DNA of 64,000 nucleotides, taken from Clostridia bacterium. Lineage in GTDB: Bacteria > Bacillota > Clostridia > Christensenellales > Aristaeellaceae. Positions 9,801 through 17,952 of the stretch are shown in pieces (the stretch's first letter is position 1; the number at the start of each line of letters is the position of its first letter). Made by a program: the position numbers and the translations under genes. Under the pieces are notes generated by a model. That model did not search any database. It was not told the origin of the DNA and was given only the letters and a program-made list of their open reading frames with translations. The DNA lies in assembly GCA_017427165.1 (NCBI GenBank), contig JAFRTK010000141.1:1-64000 (forward strand), given 5' to 3'.

Positions 9801-10025
9801 AGCGAGGGCAGCAGCGAGATCCTGGAAAGCATCCGGCAGGGACATGTGGCCTACATCATCAACACCCGGGAGATCGGGGCGACGGACTCCGAGCATGACG
9901 GACTGCAGATCCGCCTGACGGCGACCGAGAACAACGCGACGATCTTCACCAGCCTGGATACGGTGCGGGTGCTGCTGGACGTGCTGGAGGAGACGACCCT
10001 GACCATCTCGACCATCGACGCGTGA
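6852..10025 (+). CDS. carB: Carbamoyl-phosphate synthase large chain
   Basis: A 1,057-residue synthetase that makes carbamoyl phosphate from bicarbonate, ammonia and two ATP. The two homologous ATP-grasp halves are both complete: the first opens with 'KKVLIIGSGPIVIGQAAEFD', the second with 'VVLGAGPIRIGQGVEFD' near residue 550. The C-terminal ~130 residues form the MGS-like allosteric domain. The length is normal. The gene has a strong ribosome-binding site (GCGGAGGA). The expected partner carA, which delivers ammonia from glutamine and usually precedes carB, is absent from this operon. Confidence 0.98.
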   Translation: MAKRTDIKKVLIIGSGPIVIGQAAEFDYAGTQACLALKEEGYEVVLCNSNPATIMTDTSIADKVYMEPLTLEYIAKILRYERPDAIVPGIGGQTGLNLAMQLERKGVLKECGTELLGTSSRSIERAEDRELFKEMCQSIGEPVIPSEITYNLEEAKKAALDIGYPVVLRPAFTLGGTGGGFAYNEEELIEIGTNAFRLSPVHQVLIEKSVRGYKEIEFEVMRDSNDKAITICGMENVDPVGVHTGDSVVVAPILSLNDHDLKMLNDSAIRIIRELKIEGGCNVQFALNPESSEYFLIEVNPRVSRSSALASKASGYPIARVTAKIALGMALEEIPVAGGNAAMEPSLDYIVAKFPRFPFDKFTDASNMLGTQMKATGEVMGIGSNLEECMLKSVRSLETGVCHLHMAKFDGMSREELLDYVSEFRADTLFAVTELLRRGEPIETVHEKTMITGLFLESLKKITEMEKVLAAAPGDTAVLRQAKEMGFGDKAIAGFWNMKETDIYALRKQNGIVPVFRMVDTLHTGKYIAYLYSSYTNKNDSILTDKKKIVVLGAGPIRIGQGVEFDYSTVHAVQTIRRAGYEAIIINNNPETVSTDYTTADKLYFEPLTPEDVMAIIDFEKPEGVIASLGGQTAINLAQPLMDRGVKIIGTDCAAIEKAENRDSFEKILLDLNIPQPKGRAVTRIEDGVQAAAEIGYPVLVRPSFVLGGRAMQIVANEEQLRHYLKTAVEIDADKPVLVDKYIRGKEVEVDAICDGRDVFVPGIMELVERTGIHSGDSISVYPAFSISNRVKGIILQYAKKLGLGIGIIGLYNIQFIVDEKEDVYIIEVNPRSSRTVPFLSKSTGYSLADIATEVILGKSLKEQGIFDLYPEEKKRYYVKVPVFSFNKIKGLDAYLSPEMKSTGEAIGYDDKLNRALYKALQAGGTRLQNYGTVLATIADRDKAEALPLIRRFYNLGFNIEATPGTAKFLKENGIRTHMLKKISEGSSEILESIRQGHVAYIINTREIGATDSEHDGLQIRLTATENNATIFTSLDTVRVLLDVLEETTLTISTIDA

Positions 10026-10032
10026 GGACAAG

Positions 10033-10767
10033 ATGAAGGAACAAAAACTGACCGTAACGGAAAACCGGGCGCTGACGGAAAGCGTCTACCGGATGGAGCT
10101 GGCCGGCGAAGCGCTGGAGGCGCAGAAGCCGGGGCAGTTTGTGAACATCCGGCTGGACGGACTGTTCCTGCGCCGCCCGATCTCCGTGTACGATTCGGCG
10201 GAAGGCCGCCTGGCAATCATCTACAAGGCTGTCGGAAAAGGCACGCGGCAGATGACCGGGCTGAAGCCCGGGGCGGAGCTGGACGTGCTGACCGGGCTCG
10301 GCAACGGATATGACCTGGCCAAGGCCGGGAACCGGCCGCTGCTGCTGGGCGGCGGCGTCGGTGTGCCGCCGCTGTACCTGCTGGCGAAACAATTGCGGGA
10401 ACAGGGACGTGCGGTGAGCGTGGTGCTCGGATTCAACACCCGGGCGGAAGTGTTCGGCGAAAAAGAATTCAAAGCGCTGGGCTGCGACGTGACCGTGACG
10501 ACGGCGGATGGAAGTTATGGAAAGCGCGGATTTGTGACGGACGCGCTGCCGGAGGAATACAGCTATTTCTACACCTGCGGGCCGGAACCGATGCTGCGGG
10601 CGGTTTACCGCGCGACAAAGACCAGCGGACAGTTCAGCTTCGAGGAGCGGATGGGCTGCGGCTTCGGCGCCTGCATGGGCTGCAGCTGCAAAACCATTAC
10701 CGGTTACAAGCGGATCTGCCGGGAAGGCCCGGTGCTGGAGAAGGAGGAGATCCTGTGGGCAGACTGA
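10033..10767 (+). CDS. pyrK: Dihydroorotate dehydrogenase B electron-transfer subunit
   Basis: The FAD and [2Fe-2S] subunit that passes electrons from PyrD to NAD+. The product has 244 residues: an FAD-binding N-terminal barrel with 'LRRPISVYDS', an NAD-binding motif 'LLLGGGVGVPPLYLL', and the C-terminal cluster site 'CGFGACMGC' followed by a fourth Cys in 'YKRICREG'. It starts 7 nt after carB and overlaps pyrD by 13 nt, which suggests translational coupling of the two subunits. Confidence 0.96.
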   Translation: MKEQKLTVTENRALTESVYRMELAGEALEAQKPGQFVNIRLDGLFLRRPISVYDSAEGRLAIIYKAVGKGTRQMTGLKPGAELDVLTGLGNGYDLAKAGNRPLLLGGGVGVPPLYLLAKQLREQGRAVSVVLGFNTRAEVFGEKEFKALGCDVTVTTADGSYGKRGFVTDALPEEYSYFYTCGPEPMLRAVYRATKTSGQFSFEERMGCGFGACMGCSCKTITGYKRICREGPVLEKEEILWAD

Positions 10768-11663
10768 CAACGACGCTGTGCGGGATCGAGCTGGACAACC
10801 CGGTGATCCCGGCGAGCGGCACCTTCGGATTCGGATATGAATTTACGCAGTGGTATGACATCAACATCCTGGGGACCTTCTCCTTCAAGGGAACCACGAA
10901 GGATCCCCGGTTCGGCAACCCGACGCCGCGGATCGCGGAATGCCCGGCGGGCATGATCAACGCAGTGGGCCTGCAGAACCCGGGCGTGGACCGGGTGATC
11001 AGCGAGGAGCTGCCGAAGCTGAAGGAAGTTTTCCATAAGCCGGTGATGGCGAATGTGAGCGGATTCAGCGTGGCGGATTACGCGGAAACCTGCGCCCGGC
11101 TGGACGGGGAAGCGCAGGTGGGCTGGCTGGAGGTGAACATCTCCTGCCCGAACGTGCACGGCGGCGGCATGAGCTTCGGTACTGACCCGAAGGCGGCGGC
11201 CGAGGTGACCCGTGCGGTGAAGCAGGTGACCTCCAAGCCGGTGATCATGAAGCTGAGCCCGAATGTGACGGATATCACGGCCATCGCGAAGGCGTGCGAG
11301 GACGCCGGAGCGGACGGAATCAGCCTGATCAACACGCTGCAGGGCATGCGGATTGACCTGCGGACGCGCAGGCCGGTACTGCGGAATGTGATGGGTGGCG
11401 TGAGCGGCCCGGCGGTGTTCCCGGTGGCGCTGCGCATGGTATACCAGACGGCCCGCGCGGTGTCTGTGCCGGTGGTCGGCATGGGCGGCGTGAGCAGCGC
11501 GGAGGACGTATTGGAAATGATGATGGCCGGTGCGGCCGCGGTGGAGGTCGGGGCAGCGAACCTGACAGACCCGATGGCCTGCAAACGGATCATAGAGGAA
11601 CTGCCGGAGGCCATGGACCGGTACGGCATCCGGGAACTGAGCGAGCTGGGAGGGAAGAACTAA
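10755..11663 (+). CDS. pyrD: Dihydroorotate dehydrogenase B catalytic subunit
   Basis: A 302-residue FMN TIM-barrel enzyme that oxidises dihydroorotate to orotate. The start is GTG at 10755, placed by the ribosome-binding site AAGGAGGAGA just before it, inside the 3' end of pyrK. The class 1 active-site loop '[11 protein letters not shown]' has the catalytic Cys expected of the NAD-linked 1B type, in agreement with the adjacent pyrK. Its stop overlaps the start codon of pyrF (TAATG). Confidence 0.97.
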   Translation: MGRLTTTLCGIELDNPVIPASGTFGFGYEFTQWYDINILGTFSFKGTTKDPRFGNPTPRIAECPAGMINAVGLQNPGVDRVISEELPKLKEVFHKPVMANVSGFSVADYAETCARLDGEAQVGWLEVNISCPNVHGGGMSFGTDPKAAAEVTRAVKQVTSKPVIMKLSPNVTDITAIAKACEDAGADGISLINTLQGMRIDLRTRRPVLRNVMGGVSGPAVFPVALRMVYQTARAVSVPVVGMGGVSSAEDVLEMMMAGAAAVEVGAANLTDPMACKRIIEELPEAMDRYGIRELSELGGKN

Positions 11664-12367
11664 TGGGAAAAGACGTAATCATTGCCTGTGACTTTGACAG
11701 CGCCGAAAAAACCTTCGCGTTTCTGGACCGGTTTACCGGGCGGAAGCCGTTTGTGAAGATCGGCATGGAGCTGTACTACGCGGAAGGGCCGGCTATCGTG
11801 CGGGAACTGAAGCGCCGCGGGCACAAAATTTTCCTGGACCTGAAACTGCATGATATCCCGAACACCGTGAAGAAGGCCATGGCGGTCCTGAGCCGGCTGG
11901 ATGTGGACATCTGCAACCTGCATGCCGCGGGAACGAAGCGGATGATGGAGGCCGCAATTGAAGGCCTGACCCGGCCGGACGGCACGCGGCCGCTGCTGAT
12001 TGCGGTGACTCAGCTAACCAGCACGGACCAGGAAGCGCTGGAAAAGGACCTGTGGATTGAGAAGCCGATTGACGAAGTGGTAATGCACTACGCCCGGAAC
12101 GCCCGGGAAGCGGGCCTGGACGGCGTGGTGTGCTCCCCGCTGGAAGCCGGCAAGGTGCATGCGGCATGCGGGGCGGACTTCCTGACGGTGACGCCCGGCG
12201 TGCGGTTCGCGGACGGGGATGTCGGCGACCAGAAGCGCGTGATGACCCCGGCGGAGGCGAAGAAGGTTGGCAGCGACTACATCGTAGTCGGCCGGCCGAT
12301 TACGGCGGCGGAAGACCCGGTGGCGGCGTATGAGCGCTGCCTGCGTGAATTTACGGAAGGAGAATAA
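11663..12367 (+). CDS. pyrF: Orotidine 5'-phosphate decarboxylase
   Basis: Converts OMP to UMP, the last step of the pathway. The product is 234 residues, the usual size of the bacterial family, with the catalytic motif '[13 protein letters not shown]' near residue 55 and a C-terminal phosphate-gripper region '[11 protein letters not shown]'. The ATG shares a base with the stop of pyrD. An SD sequence for the next gene lies in its last codons. Confidence 0.97.
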   Translation: MGKDVIIACDFDSAEKTFAFLDRFTGRKPFVKIGMELYYAEGPAIVRELKRRGHKIFLDLKLHDIPNTVKKAMAVLSRLDVDICNLHAAGTKRMMEAAIEGLTRPDGTRPLLIAVTQLTSTDQEALEKDLWIEKPIDEVVMHYARNAREAGLDGVVCSPLEAGKVHAACGADFLTVTPGVRFADGDVGDQKRVMTPAEAKKVGSDYIVVGRPITAAEDPVAAYERCLREFTEGE

Positions 12368-12371
12368 ACCG

Positions 12372-13016
12372 ATGACAAGACAGGAAATCAACCAGCTGAT
12401 CGCACAGGACCTGCTGAAAATCAAGGCCGTGTTTTTCCGGCCGGAGGACCCCTTTACCTGGGCCAGCGGAATCAAGAGCCCCGTATACTGTGACAACCGC
12501 CTGACGCTGACCGCGCCGGAAGTACGGACCGACGTGGAACAGTGCATGGCAAAGGTCATCGGCGAGGAATATCCGGAAGTGGAAGTGCTGATGGGCACCT
12601 CGACCTCCGGCATCGCCCACGCGGCGATCACCGCCCACCTGATGGAGCTGCCGATGGGCTATGTGCGCGCCGGTGCGAAGGACCACGGCCGCCAGAACCA
12701 GATTGAAGGCCGGCTGGAGCCCGGCCAGAAGGTCGTGGTGGTGGAAGACCTGATCTCCACGGCGGGCAGCGCCCTGGAAGTGGTGGACGTGCTGCGGAAG
12801 GCCGGCGCGGACGTGCTGGGCATCGTGAGCATCTTTACCTACAACATGCAGAAAGGCATTGACAACCTGCGCGCGGCAAACGTGAAGAACGTTTCCCTGA
12901 CGAACTTCGACGTGATCGCGGAGGAAGCCGCGAAGGCCGGCTATATCCGGCCGGAGGACATTTCCCGGCTGATCCGGTTCCGGGATAATCCGTCTGACTC
13001 ATCATGGGCAGACTGA
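12372..13016 (+). CDS. pyrE: Orotate phosphoribosyltransferase
   Basis: Joins orotate with PRPP to give OMP. The start is the ATG at 12372, preceded by AAGGAGA at 12357-12363; an upstream in-frame GTG would add 14 residues of pyrF overlap without a better site. The product is 214 residues, with the PRPP-binding motif 'VVVEDLISTAGSAL' near residue 120. The last three codons plus stop are identical to those of pyrK (both end Trp-Ala-Asp). Confidence 0.96.
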   Translation: MTRQEINQLIAQDLLKIKAVFFRPEDPFTWASGIKSPVYCDNRLTLTAPEVRTDVEQCMAKVIGEEYPEVEVLMGTSTSGIAHAAITAHLMELPMGYVRAGAKDHGRQNQIEGRLEPGQKVVVVEDLISTAGSALEVVDVLRKAGADVLGIVSIFTYNMQKGIDNLRAANVKNVSLTNFDVIAEEAAKAGYIRPEDISRLIRFRDNPSDSSWAD

Positions 13017-13052
13017 GAACTGATAAACTAACCTGACGGGAGGGAAACCATA

Positions 13053-13973
13053 ATGCGCAGCGTTATCGATGTACCGGACCTGACACCGGCAGAACTGGAC
13101 GCGCTGATGGATACGGCGGAGGATATCATTGCCCGGCCGGAAAAATACAGCGAAACCTGCCGGGGAAAGAAGCTGGCGACGCTGTTCTTTGAGCCCAGCA
13201 CGCGGACGCGGCTGAGCTTTGAGGCGGCGATGTACGAGCTGGGCGGCAACGTGCTGAGCGTGACCGGAGCGGGAACGAGCTCCGCCGCAAAGGGCGAGAG
13301 CGTGGCGGATACCGCCAAGACCGTTTCATGCTACGCGGATATCATTGCCATGCGCCATCCCAAGGAAGGCGCGGCGCTGGTGGCAGCCCGCAGCGCCTCT
13401 GTGCCGGTGATCAATGCCGGCGACGGCGGCCACTGCCATCCAACCCAGACGCTGGCGGACCTGCTGACGATCCGCCGGGAGAAAGGACGCCTGGACCACC
13501 TGACGGTGGGCCTGTGCGGGGACCTGAAGTTCGGCCGGACGGTGCACTCCCTGATCAACGCCATGAGCCGGTATGAAGGACTGAACTTTGTGCTGATCAG
13601 CCCGGAAGAGCTGAAGGTTCCGAGCTATGTGAAGAATGACGCCCTGAAGAAAAAAGGCATTCCCTACACGCAGACCACCGACCTGATGCAGGTGATCGGC
13701 GACCTGGACATCCTGTACATGACGCGCGTCCAGCGCGAGCGCTTCTTCAACGAAGAGGATTACCTGCGCCTGCGCGACAGCTACATCCTGACACCGGAAA
13801 AGCTGAAGAAAGCCCGGCCGGACCTGAGCGTGATGCATCCGCTGCCCCGGGTGAACGAAATCAGCGTGGCGGTGGACGATGATCCGCGGGCCTGCTACTT
13901 CAAGCAGGTGCTGAACGGGAAGTATATGCGCATGGCCCTGATCCTGATGCTGCTGGGACTGAAAGCCAAGTGA
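13053..13973 (+). CDS. pyrB: Aspartate carbamoyltransferase catalytic subunit
   Basis: Condenses carbamoyl phosphate with aspartate in the cytoplasm. The 306-residue product has the carbamoyl-phosphate signature '[15 protein letters not shown]' near residue 46 and '[12 protein letters not shown]' near 130. It is followed 32 nt later by the regulatory chain pyrI, so the enzyme is probably the allosteric PyrBI holoenzyme. Confidence 0.98.
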   Translation: MRSVIDVPDLTPAELDALMDTAEDIIARPEKYSETCRGKKLATLFFEPSTRTRLSFEAAMYELGGNVLSVTGAGTSSAAKGESVADTAKTVSCYADIIAMRHPKEGAALVAARSASVPVINAGDGGHCHPTQTLADLLTIRREKGRLDHLTVGLCGDLKFGRTVHSLINAMSRYEGLNFVLISPEELKVPSYVKNDALKKKGIPYTQTTDLMQVIGDLDILYMTRVQRERFFNEEDYLRLRDSYILTPEKLKKARPDLSVMHPLPRVNEISVAVDDDPRACYFKQVLNGKYMRMALILMLLGLKAK

Positions 13974-14005
13974 ACTGAACGCCAACCGAAAGGGGAGGTT
14001 TTCCG

Positions 14006-14428
14006 ATGAATGTGGATTCCATCCGGGACGGGATTGTGATTGACCATATCGCGCCGGGCAATGCCATGAAGCTGTATGACCTGCTGGGCCTGGCGGAGCT
14101 GGATGTGCCGGTGGCGATGATCACCAATGTGGTTTCCGCCAAGCGCGGCCGCAAGGATATCATCAAGATTGACGCGGAAATTCCCGTGGATATCAATGTG
14201 ATCGGGTATGTGGATCCCGAAGCCACGGTAAACATCATCCGGCACGGCGAGCTGGTGGAGAAGAAGCGGATCGGCATGCCGGAAACACTGGTGAATGTGC
14301 TGAAATGCAAAAATCCCCGGTGTATTTCCTGCTGCGAGCAGGAGCTGGACCAGATTTTCCGCCTGGCGGATCCCGAAAAACGGGAATACCGCTGCGTCTG
14401 GTGTGAAGCCAAAGCCGCTGATATCTGA
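14006..14428 (+). CDS. pyrI: Aspartate carbamoyltransferase regulatory subunit
   Basis: The 140-residue chain that binds nucleotide effectors and docks onto PyrB through a zinc site. The N-terminal effector domain begins 'SIRDGIVIDHIAPGNA'. The C-terminal zinc ligands are intact: 'CKNPRC' near residue 98 and 'CVWC' near 131. The start follows a strong GGGGAGG site. A strong terminator directly after the gene closes the pyr operon. Confidence 0.97.
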   Translation: MNVDSIRDGIVIDHIAPGNAMKLYDLLGLAELDVPVAMITNVVSAKRGRKDIIKIDAEIPVDINVIGYVDPEATVNIIRHGELVEKKRIGMPETLVNVLKCKNPRCISCCEQELDQIFRLADPEKREYRCVWCEAKAADI

Positions 14429-14440
14429 CAAAAAACATAT

Positions 14441-14479
14441 CCCGCCCGGGAGTGAAAAAGCCGCCCGGGCGGGTTTTTT
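14441..14479 (+). terminator. Terminator of the pyr operon
   Basis: A perfect 10-bp stem, CCCGCCCGGG (14441-14450) with CCCGGGCGGG (14464-14473), a 13-nt loop and six Ts. Confidence 0.93.
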
Positions 14480-14559
14480 CATGCAATCCGGGGTTTTTGC
14501 ATCACCGCATGGAAAATACCGGGAATAGCAGAATGGAAAAGTATCAACCAGAACGGACA

Positions 14560-14593
14560 AAACACGAACGTTTAAAACCGAACGTTCGTGTTT
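14560..14593. promoter_or_regulatory. Palindromic PurR-type operator (PurBox pair)
   Basis: The 13-bp arms AAACACGAACGTT (14560-14572) and AACGTTCGTGTTT (14581-14593) are exact inverted repeats. CGAA (14565-14568) and TTCG (14585-14588) are separated by 16 nt, matching the spacing of paired PurBoxes in the Bacillus-type PurR regulon. It is centred about 88 bp upstream of the predicted purE start site. A further PurBox-like sequence, AATGTTCGGATTT, overlaps the promoter spacer at 14634-14646. The same inverted repeat could form a weak hairpin, but its position before a purine operon favours an operator. Confidence 0.75.
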
Positions 14594-14628
14594 TTGGGCC
14601 TATTTCCGGATTATTTATGAATTTTGCG

Positions 14629-14657
14629 TTGACAATGTTCGGATTTAGGACTATTAT
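14629..14657 (+). promoter_or_regulatory. Promoter of the purine operon
   Basis: TTGACA (14629-14634), 17 bp, TATTAT (14652-14657): near consensus for SigA. The leader from about 14664 to 14719 shows no obvious purine riboswitch, so control probably lies with the operator upstream. Confidence 0.85.
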
Positions 14658-14719
14658 GATAACGGAAATTCAGCGATTGACGCGGAAAACGCCGCGGACA
14701 GCAAAGGAGCGACAGATCG

Positions 14720-15220
14720 ATGAAAAAGGTCGGGATCATCATGGGCAGCGACAGTGACCTGCCGGTGATCAGAAAAGCGACAGATATGCTGGACAGCCTG
14801 GGCATTCCCTATGAAGCCCATGTATACTCAGCACACCGTACACCGGTCCAGGCGCGGGACTTCGCGATCCGCGCGAGGGAGAACGGGTTCGGTGTGCTGA
14901 TTGCTGCTGCGGGGATGGCCGCTCACCTGGCGGGCGCCATCGCGGCCAATACCACCCTTCCGGTGATCGGGATTCCCTGCACGGGTCCCTGCCTGGAAGG
15001 CCTGGATGCACTGCTGAGCACGGTCCAGATGCCGACGGGAATTCCGGTGGCTACCGTGGCGGTGAACGGCGGAGGAAACGCCGCGCTGCTGGCAGCCCAG
15101 ATCCTGGCGCTGGAAGACGCCGGGCTGGCGGAAAAGCTGGAAGCCAAGCGGGAGAAGGATGCCCGGAACGTTCTGGAGAAAGACGCCGGGATCATGGCGC
15201 GGCTGAAGGAAGCCAAATAA
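14720..15220 (+). CDS. purE: N5-carboxyaminoimidazole ribonucleotide mutase / AIR carboxylase catalytic subunit
   Basis: A 166-residue PurE with the family start 'GIIMGSDSDLPVIRKA' and the active-site segment 'YSAHRTP'. It produces CAIR in purine synthesis. No purK lies in the operon, so whether it acts as a class I mutase fed by a distant PurK or as a direct carboxylase cannot be settled here. The ribosome-binding site is AAGGAG at 14704-14709. First gene of the purine operon. Confidence 0.95.
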   Translation: MKKVGIIMGSDSDLPVIRKATDMLDSLGIPYEAHVYSAHRTPVQARDFAIRARENGFGVLIAAAGMAAHLAGAIAANTTLPVIGIPCTGPCLEGLDALLSTVQMPTGIPVATVAVNGGGNAALLAAQILALEDAGLAEKLEAKREKDARNVLEKDAGIMARLKEAK

Positions 15221-15246
15221 ATCATTAAGGAAAAGAGCGGGGAAAT

Positions 15247-16677
15247 ATGGGAGGATATTTCGGAATCGCATCCAAAAACGACTGCATGCTGGACGTGTTC
15301 TTTGGCGTGGACTACCACAGCCACCTGGGCACCCGGAGAGCCGGCATGGCGGCGTGGGACAAGGAGATCGGACTGCAGCGCAAGATCCACAACATCTGCA
15401 ACGCGCCGTTCCGTACGAAATTTGAACACATCTTTGAAGAAATGCGCGGCACATCGGCCATCGGCTGCATCTCGGACGCAGATCCGCAGCCGCTGCTGAT
15501 CCGCTCCAACCTGGGCACGTACGCGATCTGCATGACCGGCGTGATCAACAACGCCGACGCGCTGATCGACCAGTACCTGAGCTTCAGCGGCGGTCATTTC
15601 GACTCCATGACCGGCGGCCAGATCAACCAGACCGAGCTGCTGAGCGCGCTGATCAACCAGAAGAGCAATTTCGCCGAGGGTATCCGTTTTGCCCAGAAGT
15701 CCATTGTGGGTACGGCTTCCATCCTGATCCTGACGGAGCGGGGTTCGCTGATTGCCGCACGCGACCGGATGGGCCGGCTGCCGGTGGCGGTCGGAAAGCG
15801 GGAGGACGGATATGCGGTGGCGTTCGAGTCCTTCGCATACCACAAGACCGGTTTTGAGGATGTCTGCGAACTTGGCCCCGGGGAAATTGTGGAGCTGACA
15901 GCTGACAAGATGACCCGGCTGTCCCCGCCCCTGAAGGAGAAGAAGATCTGCTCCTTCCTGTGGAGCTATTACGGATATCCCACCTCCACCTATGAAGGCG
16001 TGAACGTGGAAGAAATGCGCTACCGCAACGGTGCGATCCTGGCGGAGAACGACAAGGCGGCCGGACGGAACGATCCGATCGACTACGTCGGCGGCGTGCC
16101 GGACTCCGGTACCCCCCACGCGATCGGATACGCCAACGAGAGCGGCGTTCCCTTCGCCCGGGCGTTCATCAAGTACACCCCCACCTGGAGCCGCAGCTTT
16201 ATGCCGGCCAGCCAGAAGGACCGGGACAAGATCGCGAAGATGAAGCAGATTCCCGTGAACGAACTGATCCGGGGCAAGAACCTGCTGTTTGTGGACGACT
16301 CCATCGTCCGCGGCACCCAGCTGCGCGAAACGGTTGAGTTCCTGTACGAGAGCGGCGCCAAGAGCGTGCATATGCGCAGTGCCTGCCCTCCGATCATGTA
16401 CGCCTGCAAGTACCTGAACTTCTCCCGCTCCAACAGCGATATGGAACTGATTGCCCGCCGGGTGATCGTCGAGCTGGAAGGCGAGGAAGGCCTGAAGTAC
16501 ATTGACGAGTATGCGGACGGCAGCACGGAGCGCGGAAAGAAGCTGCGGGAAACGATCTGCGACAAGTTCCACTTCGCTTCCCTGGAATTCCAGACGCTGG
16601 AAGGCGTGATCAAGGCCATCGGCCTGAATCCGTGTGAACTGTGTACATATTGCTGGAACGGTAAGGAAGGCGACTGA
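15247..16677 (+). CDS. purF: Amidophosphoribosyltransferase-like protein lacking the N-terminal catalytic Cys
   Basis: A 476-residue class II amidotransferase/PRTase of the PurF family, which makes phosphoribosylamine from PRPP. The PRPP loop 'FVDDSIVRGTQLRE' is intact near residue 350. Four Cys match the [4Fe-4S] ligands of the Bacillus enzyme: 'KKICSFLWSYYG', 'PPIMYACKYL' and 'LCTYC'. The N-terminus, however, reads M-G-G-Y-F-G-I where active enzymes have Cys at position 2 after Met, so the glutaminase nucleophile is replaced by Gly. No upstream start supplies a Cys. The enzyme may use free ammonia, or another subunit may supply it. No other purF is in the operon. Confidence 0.9.
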   Translation: MGGYFGIASKNDCMLDVFFGVDYHSHLGTRRAGMAAWDKEIGLQRKIHNICNAPFRTKFEHIFEEMRGTSAIGCISDADPQPLLIRSNLGTYAICMTGVINNADALIDQYLSFSGGHFDSMTGGQINQTELLSALINQKSNFAEGIRFAQKSIVGTASILILTERGSLIAARDRMGRLPVAVGKREDGYAVAFESFAYHKTGFEDVCELGPGEIVELTADKMTRLSPPLKEKKICSFLWSYYGYPTSTYEGVNVEEMRYRNGAILAENDKAAGRNDPIDYVGGVPDSGTPHAIGYANESGVPFARAFIKYTPTWSRSFMPASQKDRDKIAKMKQIPVNELIRGKNLLFVDDSIVRGTQLRETVEFLYESGAKSVHMRSACPPIMYACKYLNFSRSNSDMELIARRVIVELEGEEGLKYIDEYADGSTERGKKLRETICDKFHFASLEFQTLEGVIKAIGLNPCELCTYCWNGKEGD

Positions 16678-16857
16678 CAGTCCGGTGGACTGTTCCGCGA
16701 AGCGGAAAAGGAGCCGACCGCATCAGCCGAAACGAGCAACGAGCCCGCTCCAAGGGGCGAACCGACGATGACTGCCAGTGGCAGGAATTTCATCGACGGT
16801 GAGGTCAACCGAAGCAAGCGAACTGCCCAGTGGGCAGTCGCGCCGACTGAGGTTGCG
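16678..16857 (+). other. Multi-hairpin spacer between purF and purM
   Basis: About 210 nt separate purF and purM, far more than elsewhere in this operon, and hold no gene. Pairings visible: CAGTCC/GGACTG (16678-16692), TTCCGC/GCGGAA (16693-16707), a composite hairpin with outer CGATGA/TCATCG and inner CTGCC/GGCAG (about 16765-16796), and ACTGCCC/GGGCAGT (about 16821-16838) enclosed by CAACC/GGTTG. Three hairpins share short GGT or AGT loops. No T-run follows, so it is not a plain terminator; a processed or regulatory RNA is possible. Confidence 0.5.
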
Positions 16858-16889
16858 GAATGTGGAAATAATAACGGAGGACAGGTACC

Positions 16890-17933
16890 ATGATTGAGAA
16901 TTCAAAATCCGAAGCCTACGCGGCGGCCGGTGTGGATATCACCGCGGGATACCGGGCAGTTGAACTGATGAAGAAGCATATCAGCCGGACAAAGACCCCC
17001 GGCGCCGACACGGAAGTGGGCGGCTTCGGCGGCCTGTTTGAGCCGGACCTGGCGGGCATGAAGCAGCCGATCCTGGTTTCCGGAACGGACGGCGTCGGCA
17101 CGAAGCTGAAGATCGCCTTCCTGATGAACAAGCATGACACGATCGGTATCGACTGCGTGGCGATGTGCGTGAACGACATCATCTGCTGCGGCGCACAGCC
17201 GCTGTTCTTCCTGGACTACATTGCCTGCGGCAAAAACGTACCGGAAGTGATCGAGCAGATTGTGAAGGGCGTATGCGACGGATGCGTGCAGGCCGGCGCT
17301 GCGCTGATCGGCGGCGAGACGGCGGAGCATCCCGGCATGATGCCCGAGGATGAGTACGACCTGGCGGGTTACACCACCGGCATCGTGGACAAGGCGAAGA
17401 TGATCGACAACAGCCGGATGAAGGCCGGGGACGTGATCATTGCGCTGGCTTCCTCCGGGGTCCATTCGAACGGCTTCAGCCTGGTGCGGAAGGTGTTCGA
17501 CGTGGAGAACGCGGACCTGACCAGCCCGGTGGAGCGGCTGGGCGGGAAGAGCCTGGGCGAAGCCCTGCTGGAGCCCACCCGCATCTATGTGAAGCCGGTG
17601 CTGGCGCTGCTGAAGGAAGCGGACGTCAAGGGCATCAGCCACATCACCGGCGGCGGATTCTACGAGAACATCCCGCGGAGCATTCCGGACGGACTCGGTG
17701 CGAAGATCGACCGCAGCAAGATCCGGGTGCTTCCGATTTTCGACCTGATCGCGGAAGCGGGGAACGTCAGCGAGCGCGACATGTTCAACACCTACAACAT
17801 GGGTGTGGGCATGAGCATCGTGGTGGCGCCGGAAGACGCGGAGAAGGCGCTGAAGATCCTTCGGGATTACGGCGAGGACGCCTATATCATCGGCGAGATC
17901 GAGGAAAGCACGGAAAAAATCACGATTGTCTGA
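16890..17933 (+). CDS. purM: Phosphoribosylformylglycinamidine cyclo-ligase (AIR synthetase)
   Basis: Closes the imidazole ring of AIR from FGAM using ATP. The 347-residue product has the PurM hallmark '[13 protein letters not shown]' near residue 69, '[19 protein letters not shown]' near 90 and '[13 protein letters not shown]' near 140. ATG at 16890 follows ACGGAGGA. It is cotranscribed with purF across the structured spacer and followed 19 nt later by purN. Confidence 0.98.
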   Translation: MIENSKSEAYAAAGVDITAGYRAVELMKKHISRTKTPGADTEVGGFGGLFEPDLAGMKQPILVSGTDGVGTKLKIAFLMNKHDTIGIDCVAMCVNDIICCGAQPLFFLDYIACGKNVPEVIEQIVKGVCDGCVQAGAALIGGETAEHPGMMPEDEYDLAGYTTGIVDKAKMIDNSRMKAGDVIIALASSGVHSNGFSLVRKVFDVENADLTSPVERLGGKSLGEALLEPTRIYVKPVLALLKEADVKGISHITGGGFYENIPRSIPDGLGAKIDRSKIRVLPIFDLIAEAGNVSERDMFNTYNMGVGMSIVVAPEDAEKALKILRDYGEDAYIIGEIEESTEKITIV

Positions 17934-17952
17934 CTGACAGACGGAGGTACGT

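Noticed and set aside
5706..10031. A 1,441-codon open frame on the minus strand opposite pyrC and carB
   Set aside because: It is a mirror of GC-rich codon positions. The translation is rich in His, Arg, Gln and Val without any recognisable domain, and the plus-strand genes are certain. The same applies to long minus-strand frames at 22371-25757 and 43248-47654.
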